Assembly (NCBI GenBank): GCA_046297395.1 | Contig: JBKCNM010000027.1 | Location: forward strand, 1 to 5,247 | Length of the DNA stretch: 5,247 nucleotides | Source: JBEICQ01 sp046297395 | GTDB lineage: Bacteria > Bacteroidota > Bacteroidia > UBA4408 | Reading direction: 5' to 3' | Part shown: in pieces, positions 1-5,247 of the stretch | Numbering within the stretch: the first letter of the stretch is position 1 | Layout: each line of letters begins with the position of its first letter | Notes under the pieces: model-generated | Database searches by the model: none | Seen by the model: the letters and a program-made list of their open reading frames with translations, nothing else | What the model was told of the DNA's origin: nothing | Made by a program: the position numbers and the translations under genes

Positions 1-86
1 GTGTAAAAATAAATTGTCGCAATGTTTGGCTGTGGGACTTTGTCATCCCCCTTTTGGTAAACGATTACTGAAATTTTTTCTGAAAC

Positions 87-451
87 CTTTGTCTTCGTTT
101 GCCGGCGGGAATTTCGGAGGTGGTTAATTGTTGATTTATGATGAAATTAAAAAGTGTTGAGAAAACCTTCTTTTTGGCAGCTCGAGTGATATTGGTGAGT
201 GCGTTACTTTTTTACTATCCCAAATGGGGCGTTGCCCCAAACCCCAATTACTTTTTTGCTCATGAAGGCTTGTTTTTTCAAGGTATTCGCGAGCTCGCTT
301 TGCTCGGTAGCCTTGATGCAAAAAGTAACCAAAAAAATCAAGAAATTCCCGAGGCAATCAGCTGCGCTGACCAGAAGACAAAGGCTAAAAAGTGTCCAAG
401 GCTTCCACTTTTCTTAAAGTCTTTGTCTTCCTTTGCTGGCGGGAATTTCGG
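87..451. repeat. Hairpin-rich segment bounded by 31-bp direct repeats
   Basis: Positions 87-117 and 421-451 match at 29 of 31 bases; both read CTTTGTCTTC, then four or five variable bases, then GGCGGGAATTTCGG. Between them lie several dyads: 225-239 (TGGGGC, loop GTT, GCCCCA), 279-315 (nested CAAGG/CCTTG and CGAGC/GCTCG), 358-370 (TCAGC, loop TGC, GCTGA) and 388-412 (AAAAGTG/CACTTTT). Both strands are open over long stretches, but neither reading looks like a folded protein. From memory, sequences encoding strings like 'SNWGLGQRPI' and 'KVTKK' recur between genes in many Bacteroidota genomes and are often misannotated as small ORFs. I therefore infer a dispersed non-coding repeat, with function unknown. 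It could instead be a structured RNA or a remnant of a mobile element. Confidence 0.5.
248..328. repeat. Imperfect inverted repeat within the repeat segment
   Basis: The left arm at 248-269 (TTACTTTTTTGC...GAAGGC) and the right arm at 310-328 (GCCTTGATGCAAAAAGTAA) are imperfect reverse complements; the left arm has three extra bases. The intervening bases contain the smaller nested hairpin at 279-315. The arms could fold into one long bulged hairpin in RNA or single-stranded DNA. No flanking target-site duplication or transposase is visible, so I do not call it a complete mobile element. Confidence 0.45.
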
Positions 452-565
452 CTGAGTTTTGAGTGGGTTTAGTGGAGATTAGATAAAATGAAAAACATTT
501 TTTAAAATTCCTGTTAAGTGTAGATGGGCGCATACTTAAATTCTCTCCCTGGGCAGAATCACCAT

Positions 566-599
566 AAAAAAACCGGACAGCCTCTTATGGCCGCCCGGT
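566..599 (-). terminator. Rho-independent terminator of the Hsp20 gene
   Basis: Read on the minus strand, an 11-bp stem (ACCGGGCGGCC with GGCTGTCCGGT, including two G-U pairs) closes a 6-base ATAAGA loop and runs straight into seven T residues. The stem arms are 589-599 and 572-582, with the loop at 583-588. It begins 28 bases past the Hsp20 stop codon. The geometry is that of a textbook intrinsic terminator, and it marks the end of this minus-strand transcript. Confidence 0.88.
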
Positions 600-626
600 A
601 ACACATATAAAACAAACAGGGTTTTT

Positions 627-1061
627 TTAATTCACTTTAATCTCCTTGGCAAGAGCCTTGGCTTGTAATTCTTTCTTGGGAAGGAATACTTTTAAAATTC
701 CATTTTCGTATCGTGCATCTACTTTGTCGTCATGCACCAATTCAGGAAGCGTGAACGACCTGCGGAAAGAACGCTGCGAAAATTCTTTGCGTGTGTATTG
801 GTCTTTTTTTTCAGTGTGCTGTGATTTTGTTTCCGCAGAAACTGTAAGCACATCTCCATGAATGGATACCTTGAAATCATCTGTGCTGAAGCCCGGAACC
901 TTGAAGTCAAGGCTGTATCCTTTTTCGTTCTCTGCAATATTTACAGGAGGCAAATCAGGAAAGTTGTTATCAGTGAAAAACTGATCCATGGCGGCAAATG
1001 GATTTTCAGACAAAAGATTGTTGTCGAAAAGGTTTTTGAAGGGAATTCTCATGAGTGTCAT
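627..1061 (-). CDS. Small heat-shock protein, Hsp20/alpha-crystallin family
   Basis: This is an ATP-independent cytoplasmic chaperone of 144 residues that would bind unfolding proteins and keep them refoldable by DnaK/ClpB. A short N-terminal arm (about 1-37) with the NPFAAMDQFF segment precedes the alpha-crystallin domain (about 38-132). That domain opens with PPVNIAENEKGY and DFKVPGF and closes with the diagnostic ARYENGILKVFLPKK (residues 116-130). The C-terminal tail ends in I-K-V-N, the I/V-x-I/V anchor that docks into a neighbouring subunit in oligomers. Length is typical of bacterial class A sHsps. ATG at 1061 is used; an ATG three codons later (1052) is equally possible, and the upstream bases are A-rich without a Shine-Dalgarno match. 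It lies 178 bases downstream of the dioxygenase stop and has its own terminator. I saw no CIRCE element and no hairpin over the start that would suggest an RNA thermometer. Confidence 0.95.
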   Translation of the reverse strand: MTLMRIPFKNLFDNNLLSENPFAAMDQFFTDNNFPDLPPVNIAENEKGYSLDFKVPGFSTDDFKVSIHGDVLTVSAETKSQHTEKKDQYTRKEFSQRSFRRSFTLPELVHDDKVDARYENGILKVFLPKKELQAKALAKEIKVN

Positions 1062-1239
1062 AATGGTTTTTTTTTGAGGTTTTTACTTGGTTTATAGGTT
1101 TGTTTTATTGGTTTTCTTTCGGGTTGATTGACAACTTGTATGCCGAATTAATTTTTGCCTTTAATACGGTCATTATTTCATTTTATTTTGGTTGTATGAG
1201 TCAATTTTTCAGTCTTTTTATTTTTTTCGGGTCAATTTG
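1062..1239 (-). promoter_or_regulatory. Presumed hsp20 leader and promoter region
   Basis: This 178-base gap should contain the hsp20 promoter unless the gene is read through from the dioxygenase. No TAnnTTTG box is present on the minus strand. A sigma70-like TTGACA (1243-1238, overlapping the dioxygenase stop), a 17-base spacer and a TAAAAA (1220-1215) are visible, but would leave a leader of about 150 bases. Two related blocks, each with CCCGAAA followed by an A-rich run, occur at about 1231-1215 and 1123-1103. ATTGACAA at 1127-1134 is an exact inverted partner of TTGTCAAT at 1237-1244. No terminator follows the dioxygenase gene, so read-through is possible. Confidence 0.3.
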
Positions 1240-2622
1240 TCAATACAACAATAGTTGAGGAGCATGCTTTGCAATTTCATTCACGCCACCGGTTACATTG
1301 AGTAACTGCCTGATACCTGCATGCCTGAGAATACTGGCCGCTATCATAGATCGGTAGCCGGATACACAGTAAAGAATATATTTTTCTGTTTTGCTGAATT
1401 CATGAAGTCTGTATGGAAGTTCGGCAAGTGGCACCTGCAAAGCATGCGGCAAACGCATTTGTTTCACTTCTTCGGATTTTCTTAAATCAATAATTTTGTA
1501 GTCGGATGAATCCATAAAATACATCAGATCTGTAACATCAATAGATTCGATATGTGCCACTTTTTTACCGGCTTTTTTCCATCCAATCATTCCATCTTTA
1601 AGGCACCCTAAAATTTTTGAAAACCCTACTCGAGCCAAACGCGTAGCCGCTTCTTCTTCTCTACCGTGTGGAGCTATTAAAAGGATGTCTTTTTCGAGAT
1701 CGTAAAGCGTGGCGGCCCAGATGGCAAAGGCTCCGTCAAGTCCTATATGAATACTACCGGGCACATGCGACTCTCCATAGCTTGTTCCTTCGCGCACATC
1801 CAGTACAAGGACATTTGGATTTTCGGCCAAACCGGCAAATACCTCCGGCGTTAAGGCATTACAGGCTTGCTCTAAAATGTGATTCAGCGATGGATAACCG
1901 ATTCGGTTCATCTCTGCATCCTTTAAAAAATAAGAAGGTGCCGGCGGTAAATCGTTTACGACTGCCGCAATAAAATCTGATTTTCTTGTAAGTAAAAAAG
2001 CATGGTTACTTTTGCGTTGTTCACCCATGTTACCGGTATGTCCGGAAACAATGTTTTTACCACAGGCACTTCCTGCACCATGTCCCGGATAAACCAAAAC
2101 CTCATCAGGTAGCTTTGCAAGCACGCCATGAAGGGAGTGATAGAGTTTCTCTGCCAGGACATATTTGTCGAAGTTTGCACTTAGCAAATCCGGCCTGCCT
2201 ACTTCACCATTAAAAAGAGTATCACCGGTAAATACAGCCACAGGAAATTTCTTTTCAGCGAACAACAAAAAACAACTCGACTCAATGGTATGTCCCGGTG
2301 TATGCAGTACTTCGAATATTGCATCACCCAAAGCAAACTGCTCGTTATGCCTTGCTATATGCGCAGCAAATACCGGTACAGCTTCAGGACCATAAATAAT
2401 ACAGGCGCCTGTTGCTTTTTGCAAATCGAGATGTCCGGAAATAAAATCGGCATGGAAATGCGTTTCAAAAATGTATTTTATCTGAGCATTTCTCTCAGTT
2501 GCCAGTGTGGTATAAACAGCAAAGTCTCGGATGGGATCAATCACTGCTGCTTCGCCATTGGACTCAATGTAATAGGAAGCCTGTGAAAGACATTTGGTAT
2601 AAAGCTTTTTGATGGTAATCAT
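1240..2622 (-). CDS. Persulfide dioxygenase-rhodanese fusion (MBL fold, CstB-like)
   Basis: The protein has 460 residues in three parts. An N-terminal metallo-beta-lactamase domain (about 1-235) has THFHAD (H55, H57, D59), TPGH (H111), TGDTLF (D134) and PGHG (H181). The HxHxDH motif has Phe60 in place of the final His. This fits the ETHE1-type persulfide dioxygenase group, which binds one Fe(II) by two His and one Asp, rather than two-zinc hydrolases. A first rhodanese domain (about 250-350) has APHGREEE where the catalytic loop should be, so it has no active Cys. A second (about 358-458) carries CVSGYR with Cys419 and should be active. This is the order known in staphylococcal CstB, which oxidises persulfides and makes thiosulfate. 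The expected role is cytoplasmic removal of sulfide-derived persulfides. The start is ATG 2622, giving the usual family beginning; an in-frame TTG at 2649 only adds nine unlikely residues. No Cst-type repressor or sulfide:quinone reductase gene is in the window. Confidence 0.93.
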   Translation of the reverse strand: MITIKKLYTKCLSQASYYIESNGEAAVIDPIRDFAVYTTLATERNAQIKYIFETHFHADFISGHLDLQKATGACIIYGPEAVPVFAAHIARHNEQFALGDAIFEVLHTPGHTIESSCFLLFAEKKFPVAVFTGDTLFNGEVGRPDLLSANFDKYVLAEKLYHSLHGVLAKLPDEVLVYPGHGAGSACGKNIVSGHTGNMGEQRKSNHAFLLTRKSDFIAAVVNDLPPAPSYFLKDAEMNRIGYPSLNHILEQACNALTPEVFAGLAENPNVLVLDVREGTSYGESHVPGSIHIGLDGAFAIWAATLYDLEKDILLIAPHGREEEAATRLARVGFSKILGCLKDGMIGWKKAGKKVAHIESIDVTDLMYFMDSSDYKIIDLRKSEEVKQMRLPHALQVPLAELPYRLHEFSKTEKYILYCVSGYRSMIAASILRHAGIRQLLNVTGGVNEIAKHAPQLLLY

Positions 2623-3101
2623 ATTGATTGTTTTTGATAAGTGATGCAAATTGGATGAGTGATTGGGTTTTGCACATGGCTTGTACTAGACCAATCATCA
2701 CATTGGGAACGGACTAAAAAAGGACTGACTCCGCTAAACATCATGAAGAAAGAATCCATAAGTTCCATGTGTTGATTACATGGGGCTTCATTGGATGGTT
2801 TCATCCATGCTATAAGCTGCCTACGAAAAATCTGTAATAAAAAAAGAAAGGAAATAACAAGGGCCACAAACAAGTAAATAAACCTTGTAAAAGTTTGGAG
2901 TAAAAACATAATAGAGTGTGTAAAATATGTGAGAGCGTTTTTCCTCATCCCATCTTTCTTTGGTCTTTTATCAGAAAGTACACCGAACGAGCGAGCATAA
3001 TTTTCCTTCATCAGTCCGGTTTTTACTCCCCATAAAAAAGGTGGAAAAAATCCGAGACAGAAAGGAAAAATCAAACACAGAAGAAACAGCATTACCAACA
3101 T
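2619..3101 (-). CDS. Possible small membrane protein, unrecognised
   Basis: This is a 160-codon frame starting with ATG at 3101. It has a very hydrophobic N-terminus (residues 1-25, rich in Leu and Phe), a basic stretch (31-56, with KRPKKD) and a second hydrophobic stretch (about 63-92) followed by RR. The last 60 residues are polar with scattered Cys and His and resemble no family I know. Its TGA stop overlaps the ATG of the dioxygenase gene (ATGA at 2622-2619), an arrangement typical of translational coupling. That overlap and the uninterrupted length favour a real gene. Against it, the tail has poor protein character, there is no clear ribosome binding site, and the plus strand over 2960-3101 is also open. 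It may be the non-coding leader of the dioxygenase gene. I infer a two-segment membrane protein only if it is translated. Confidence 0.3.
   Translation of the reverse strand: MLVMLFLLCLIFPFCLGFFPPFLWGVKTGLMKENYARSFGVLSDKRPKKDGMRKNALTYFTHSIMFLLQTFTRFIYLFVALVISFLFLLQIFRRQLIAWMKPSNEAPCNQHMELMDSFFMMFSGVSPFLVRSQCDDWSSTSHVQNPITHPICITYQKQSI
2691..2807. promoter_or_regulatory. Three short dyads upstream of the dioxygenase gene
   Basis: Three perfect short inverted repeats lie 70-185 bases ahead of the dioxygenase ATG. They are CCAAT/ATTGG with a 6-base loop (2691-2706), CCATGT/ACATGG with a 7-base loop (2765-2783) and TGGATG/CATCCA with a 4-base loop (2792-2807). They could be operator half-sites or leader hairpins acting on the dioxygenase transcript. 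If the 160-codon frame is real, they lie inside it and may be incidental. None is followed by a T-run, so they are not terminators. Confidence 0.25.
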
Positions 3102-3200
3102 GGCGAAAAGTTTGTTGTTTACGGGTTCAAAAGTACCCCGGCCTCTTTTGGGAAGAAATGACAGGCATCAGAGAAAAACATGATATTCGTCATATTCCTC

Positions 3201-3208
3201 TACTTTTG
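3201..3208 (+). promoter_or_regulatory. Bacteroidota-type -7 box upstream of the DCC gene
   Basis: TACTTTTG matches the Bacteroidota -7 consensus TAnnTTTG and sits 40 bases before the ATG at 3248. This leaves a leader of roughly 35 bases. I find no TTG at the expected -33 spacing, so the assignment rests on one box. It supports choosing the ATG at 3248 over in-frame starts further upstream, which precede the box. Confidence 0.4.
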
Positions 3209-3247
3209 TGGAAGTACTTTATAAAAATAATTCATCAAACCCGGCGC

Positions 3248-3679
3248 ATGCAAGAGAGGGGACCTGCCACACAAAACAAGACAGAAGAGGCAATTTTGTT
3301 TTTCGATGGGGAGTGTGCGCTATGTAATGGCGCGGTACAATTTATTCTACGCAGGGAAAAAAAACCGGTGCTGAGGTTTGCCACCCTGCAAGGAGAGACG
3401 GCTAAAGAATTCCTTGCTCAATCCATCTTAGGTGAGCGTATTCCCAAATCTCTCGTGCTCATTCACAAAGGAAAGATCCTCACAGAATCGGATGCCGTGC
3501 TTGGTGTTTGTGGATATCTTGGAGGGGCTTGGCCGCTGATGCGAACAGGCTTGGTTTTACCCCTTTTTCTGCGAAATGGTTTATATCGTTTCATTGCTTC
3601 AAGAAGGTATCGTTGGTTTGGAAAAACCAAGGAATGCATGCTCATGAAGGGATCATACAAAGCGAGGTTCCTGGCATAA
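3248..3679 (+). CDS. DCC-family (DUF393) thiol-disulfide oxidoreductase-like protein
   Basis: The protein has 143 residues, the usual length for this family. The defining motif FFDGECALCN lies near the N-terminus, with Asp20, Cys23 and Cys26 forming the DxxCxxC signature that names the DCC group. The later family landmarks are also present: RFATLQG, a DAVLGVCGYLGG segment (about 82-93), and the C-terminal YRWFGK...C...ARFL block. The fold is thought to be thioredoxin-like and the CxxC pair suggests redox chemistry, but no substrate is established for the family. There is no signal peptide, so it is probably cytoplasmic. The frame stays open upstream to 2960 with other ATGs, including 3158, but that extension has no family character and the -7 box at 3201 argues against it. 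It is divergent from the dioxygenase gene, and 151 bases separate it from the transporter downstream. Confidence 0.88.
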   Translation: MQERGPATQNKTEEAILFFDGECALCNGAVQFILRREKKPVLRFATLQGETAKEFLAQSILGERIPKSLVLIHKGKILTESDAVLGVCGYLGGAWPLMRTGLVLPLFLRNGLYRFIASRRYRWFGKTKECMLMKGSYKARFLA

Positions 3680-3830
3680 TACATAACTTGGGAAGCAGAG
3701 AAAAGCAAATCCCATGTTCCACAAAAAACCCGCACCTTTGTGATACCCTACAAATACATGAATACATTTTAAAAAAATATTGCCTTGCTCTAAAATTCAA
3801 ACACACATCATTTCCAACAAACAGGTAGCC

Positions 3831-4532
3831 ATGATTACTATAGAAAACTACATGCAAACGCATTACATACACCGCAGCAACTGGTTGCGTGCAGCTGTTC
3901 TGGGTGCCAACGACGGCATCATTTCCATTTCCAGTCTGGCCATTGGAGTAAGCACAGCGGGCACAAGCCGCGAACCTGTATTGCTTGCCACGGTAGCAGG
4001 TTTGGTAGCAGGAGCCTTGTCTATGGCGGCAGGAGAGTATGTATCGGTAAGTTCCCAAACGGATATAGAGAAGGCAGACATTGAGAGAGAGAGACAAGAG
4101 CTGCGGGAAATGCCGGAAGAAGAATTACATATTCTGGCGGAGATTTATGAGAGAAGGGGACTGAAAAAAGAAACGGCCATGTTGGTGGCGAAGGAGCTCA
4201 CCGAGGTTGATGCACTGGCTGCGCATGTGCGCGATGAGTTGGGCATCACAGAAACGAGCAAGGCGCAACCTCTGCAGGCTGCCATGGCATCCGGTGCGGC
4301 TTTTGCTTGCGGGGGAATCTTGCCCTTGCTCGTTTGTTTGTTTTCACCATTGCCTATCATGGAATATGCCTTGTATGTATTTACCATCCTTTCATTGGTG
4401 GCCTTGGGAGGCATCTCTGCACGAACAGGTGGTGCACCGGTGATGCGTGCAGTGCTTAGGGTAGTGATTGGTGGAAGTCTGGCGATGGGCTTATCCGGTT
4501 TAGCCGGTTATTTGTTTGGCGCCTCGGTTTAA
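3831..4532 (+). CDS. VIT1/CCC1-family membrane metal (Fe/Mn) transporter
   Basis: The protein has 233 residues, typical of bacterial members. The signature HRSNWLRAAVLGANDGIIS (residues 14-32) contains Asp28, which aligns with the ion-path aspartate of plant VIT1. A second helix follows (about 47-66), then AAGEYVSVSSQ (67-77). Next is a charged Glu-rich region (about 80-140), matching the cytoplasmic metal-binding helices of VIT1. Three further hydrophobic segments lie at about 148-172, 176-196 and 208-230, giving the family's five membrane helices. It should move Fe(II) or Mn(II) out of the cytoplasm, probably by proton exchange; the metal cannot be read from sequence. The start is ATG 3831, preceded by a weak AGG. 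An in-frame TTG at 3780 adds 17 residues without family character, and ATG 3852 is a shorter alternative. No recognisable terminator follows the gene. Confidence 0.94.
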   Translation: MITIENYMQTHYIHRSNWLRAAVLGANDGIISISSLAIGVSTAGTSREPVLLATVAGLVAGALSMAAGEYVSVSSQTDIEKADIERERQELREMPEEELHILAEIYERRGLKKETAMLVAKELTEVDALAAHVRDELGITETSKAQPLQAAMASGAAFACGGILPLLVCLFSPLPIMEYALYVFTILSLVALGGISARTGGAPVMRAVLRVVIGGSLAMGLSGLAGYLFGASV

Positions 4533-4993
4533 TTAAGTGAGGAAAGAAATTGAAAATGAACAATTGCAATTGGGTAACAAACTACAATTTTCATAGCCAC
4601 CCAAAAACCACTCATTGAGCTTGCTGAGCTACAAAACGATTGATGGAAGGGTGCATATTTCATTTTTTTAAAATAATGTTCCGTTTCCCTCTTTTTCATA
4701 CATTAATTGAGGAATCATACTCATAACGCAGGGTTATTCACCGGCATTATTTCAATGAACGATATAAGTAAAACATCCTTAATAGTAGCATATAAGTACT
4801 AACGCGACTTATTAAGTCATATATGTTGCATGCATCTATTCCTCGTTTAACTTTATTTGCAATTATTAAGTGTCTTCATTCTTTTAAATTAAAAAAGAGG
4901 TTGATACAAATTTGAAAGTGGAGCAGAACCCACTAAAAAAAACGGGGCGTAATCCGAAAAGCCTTATGAGTAGGAAAAATTAAAAACTATTAT
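4533..4993. other. Intergenic region with short palindromes, no gene seen
   Basis: About 460 AT-rich bases follow the transporter, and neither strand carries a convincing reading frame. Visible structure is limited to perfect short palindromes. These are CAATTGCAATTG (4561-4572), GACTTA-T-TAAGTC (4806-4818) and TGCATGCA (4827-4834), plus an AGTGG/CCACT dyad (4917-4921 and 4930-4934) followed by eight A residues. No GC-rich stem with a T-run is present, so the transporter terminator is not identified. No tRNA-like cloverleaf was seen. Confidence 0.5.
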
Positions 4994-5212
4994 CTGTCAA
5001 AAACCTGGAATGTAACTTTAAAGCAGCAGAAAAGCGTTAAGAGAGGGAGCTCACGTTTCGCAGTAACACCTGGAATATCCTTTCAAGTAGTTACTATCTC
5101 TGATTCTCAACCACAAGCTCGGGATATTGAGAAACCCTTTTTAAACGCAGTTAATGCAGATTCAGTAGTTGGTACTATTTCAACTTCTTACTTTAAAATT
5201 GAAAAAGTATAA
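4994..5212 (+). CDS. Small protein-like ORF without a standard start
   Basis: A frame open from 4970 to the TAA at 5210-5212 encodes up to 80 residues. It contains no ATG, GTG or TTG. The best candidate start is CTG at 4994, giving 72 residues beginning with SKTWNVTLKQQKSVKRG. The composition is protein-like: alternating hydrophobic and polar strands (WNVTL, FQVVTIS, STSYFKIEKV), a basic patch at 10-21, and none of the Phe/Lys homopolymer runs of junk AT-rich frames. The sequence before CTG is A/T-rich, like a Bacteroidota translation start. It may be a small gene with a rare CTG start, a pseudogene whose ATG mutated to CTG, or an assembly error. The overall look resembles short uncharacterised Bacteroidota proteins such as DUF6140, but I cannot confirm this and assign no function. 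Confidence 0.45.
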   Translation: MSKTWNVTLKQQKSVKRGSSRFAVTPGISFQVVTISDSQPQARDIEKPFLNAVNADSVVGTISTSYFKIEKV

Positions 5213-5247
5213 TTTCTGGGAAAATTATTTCATACATAGTTCTGCTT

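Noticed and set aside
138..455. Plus-strand frame of 105 codons, and an opposite-strand frame of 73 codons (136-357)
   Set aside because: Both lie in the hairpin-rich repeat segment, end inside or beside the repeat copy, and lack domain-like composition. They are best explained as chance frames in a dispersed repeat.
1062..1130. RNA thermometer or CIRCE element ahead of hsp20
   Set aside because: The leader is A-rich with no U-rich or G-rich stretch that could pair over the start, and no TTAGCACTC/GAGTGCTAA repeat is present.
2623..2649. TTG start nine codons before the dioxygenase ATG
   Set aside because: The added residues match nothing in the family, while ATG 2622 gives the usual beginning and has an A-rich leader.
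2960..3247. N-terminal extension of the DCC protein by 96 codons
   Set aside because: The extension has no family character, would make the protein far longer than its family, and lies upstream of the likely -7 box at 3201-3208.
3780..3830. TTG start 17 codons before the transporter ATG
   Set aside because: It adds residues without family character. ATG 3831 gives a normal-length protein.
3642..4097. Minus-strand frame of 151 codons overlapping the start of the transporter gene
   Set aside because: It is antisense to a well-supported VIT1-family gene, and its Cys/Tyr/Arg-rich composition is that of a shadow frame.
4917..4942. Possible terminator (AGTGG/CCACT dyad beside an eight-base A run)
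   Set aside because: On the plus strand the hairpin is followed by A rather than T. On the minus strand the T-run precedes the hairpin. The stem has only 5 bp.

Overview
The window looks like a chromosomal segment of a Bacteroidota bacterium. The clues are AT-rich intergenic DNA, A-rich start regions with little or no Shine-Dalgarno sequence, one Bacteroidota-style -7 box (TACTTTTG), and a gene set common in that phylum. The assignment rests on style and gene content, not on a marker gene. I see no rRNA, tRNA, CRISPR array, transposase or phage gene.

Layout. Positions 1-565 hold no convincing gene. They contain a hairpin-rich segment bounded by two near-identical 31-bp direct repeats (87-117 and 421-451), most likely a dispersed intergenic repeat. 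Next come two minus-strand genes: a small heat-shock protein (627-1061) with a clear intrinsic terminator (566-599), and upstream of it a three-domain persulfide dioxygenase-rhodanese fusion (1240-2622). A 160-codon minus-strand reading frame with two hydrophobic stretches (2619-3101) ends in an ATGA overlap with the dioxygenase start. It may be a small membrane protein or a chance ORF. Divergent from these, on the plus strand, are a DCC-family (DUF393) thiol-disulfide oxidoreductase-like protein (3248-3679) and a VIT1/CCC1-family membrane metal transporter (3831-4532). The last 700 bases are mostly non-coding, but contain a 72-codon frame (4994-5212) with protein-like composition and no ATG, GTG or TTG start.

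How the genes fit together. All four confident genes belong to families used in stress handling: protein aggregation (Hsp20), sulfide and persulfide oxidation (dioxygenase-rhodanese), a CxxC thiol protein (DCC), and export or storage of Fe/Mn (VIT1). This is a plausible stress-related neighbourhood, but nothing in the sequence shows that they share one regulon. They lie on two strands and are separated by gaps large enough for their own promoters. I do not see a clearly new multi-gene system. The least explained items are the repeat-bounded segment, the ATGA-coupled membrane ORF and the start-less small ORF near the right end.
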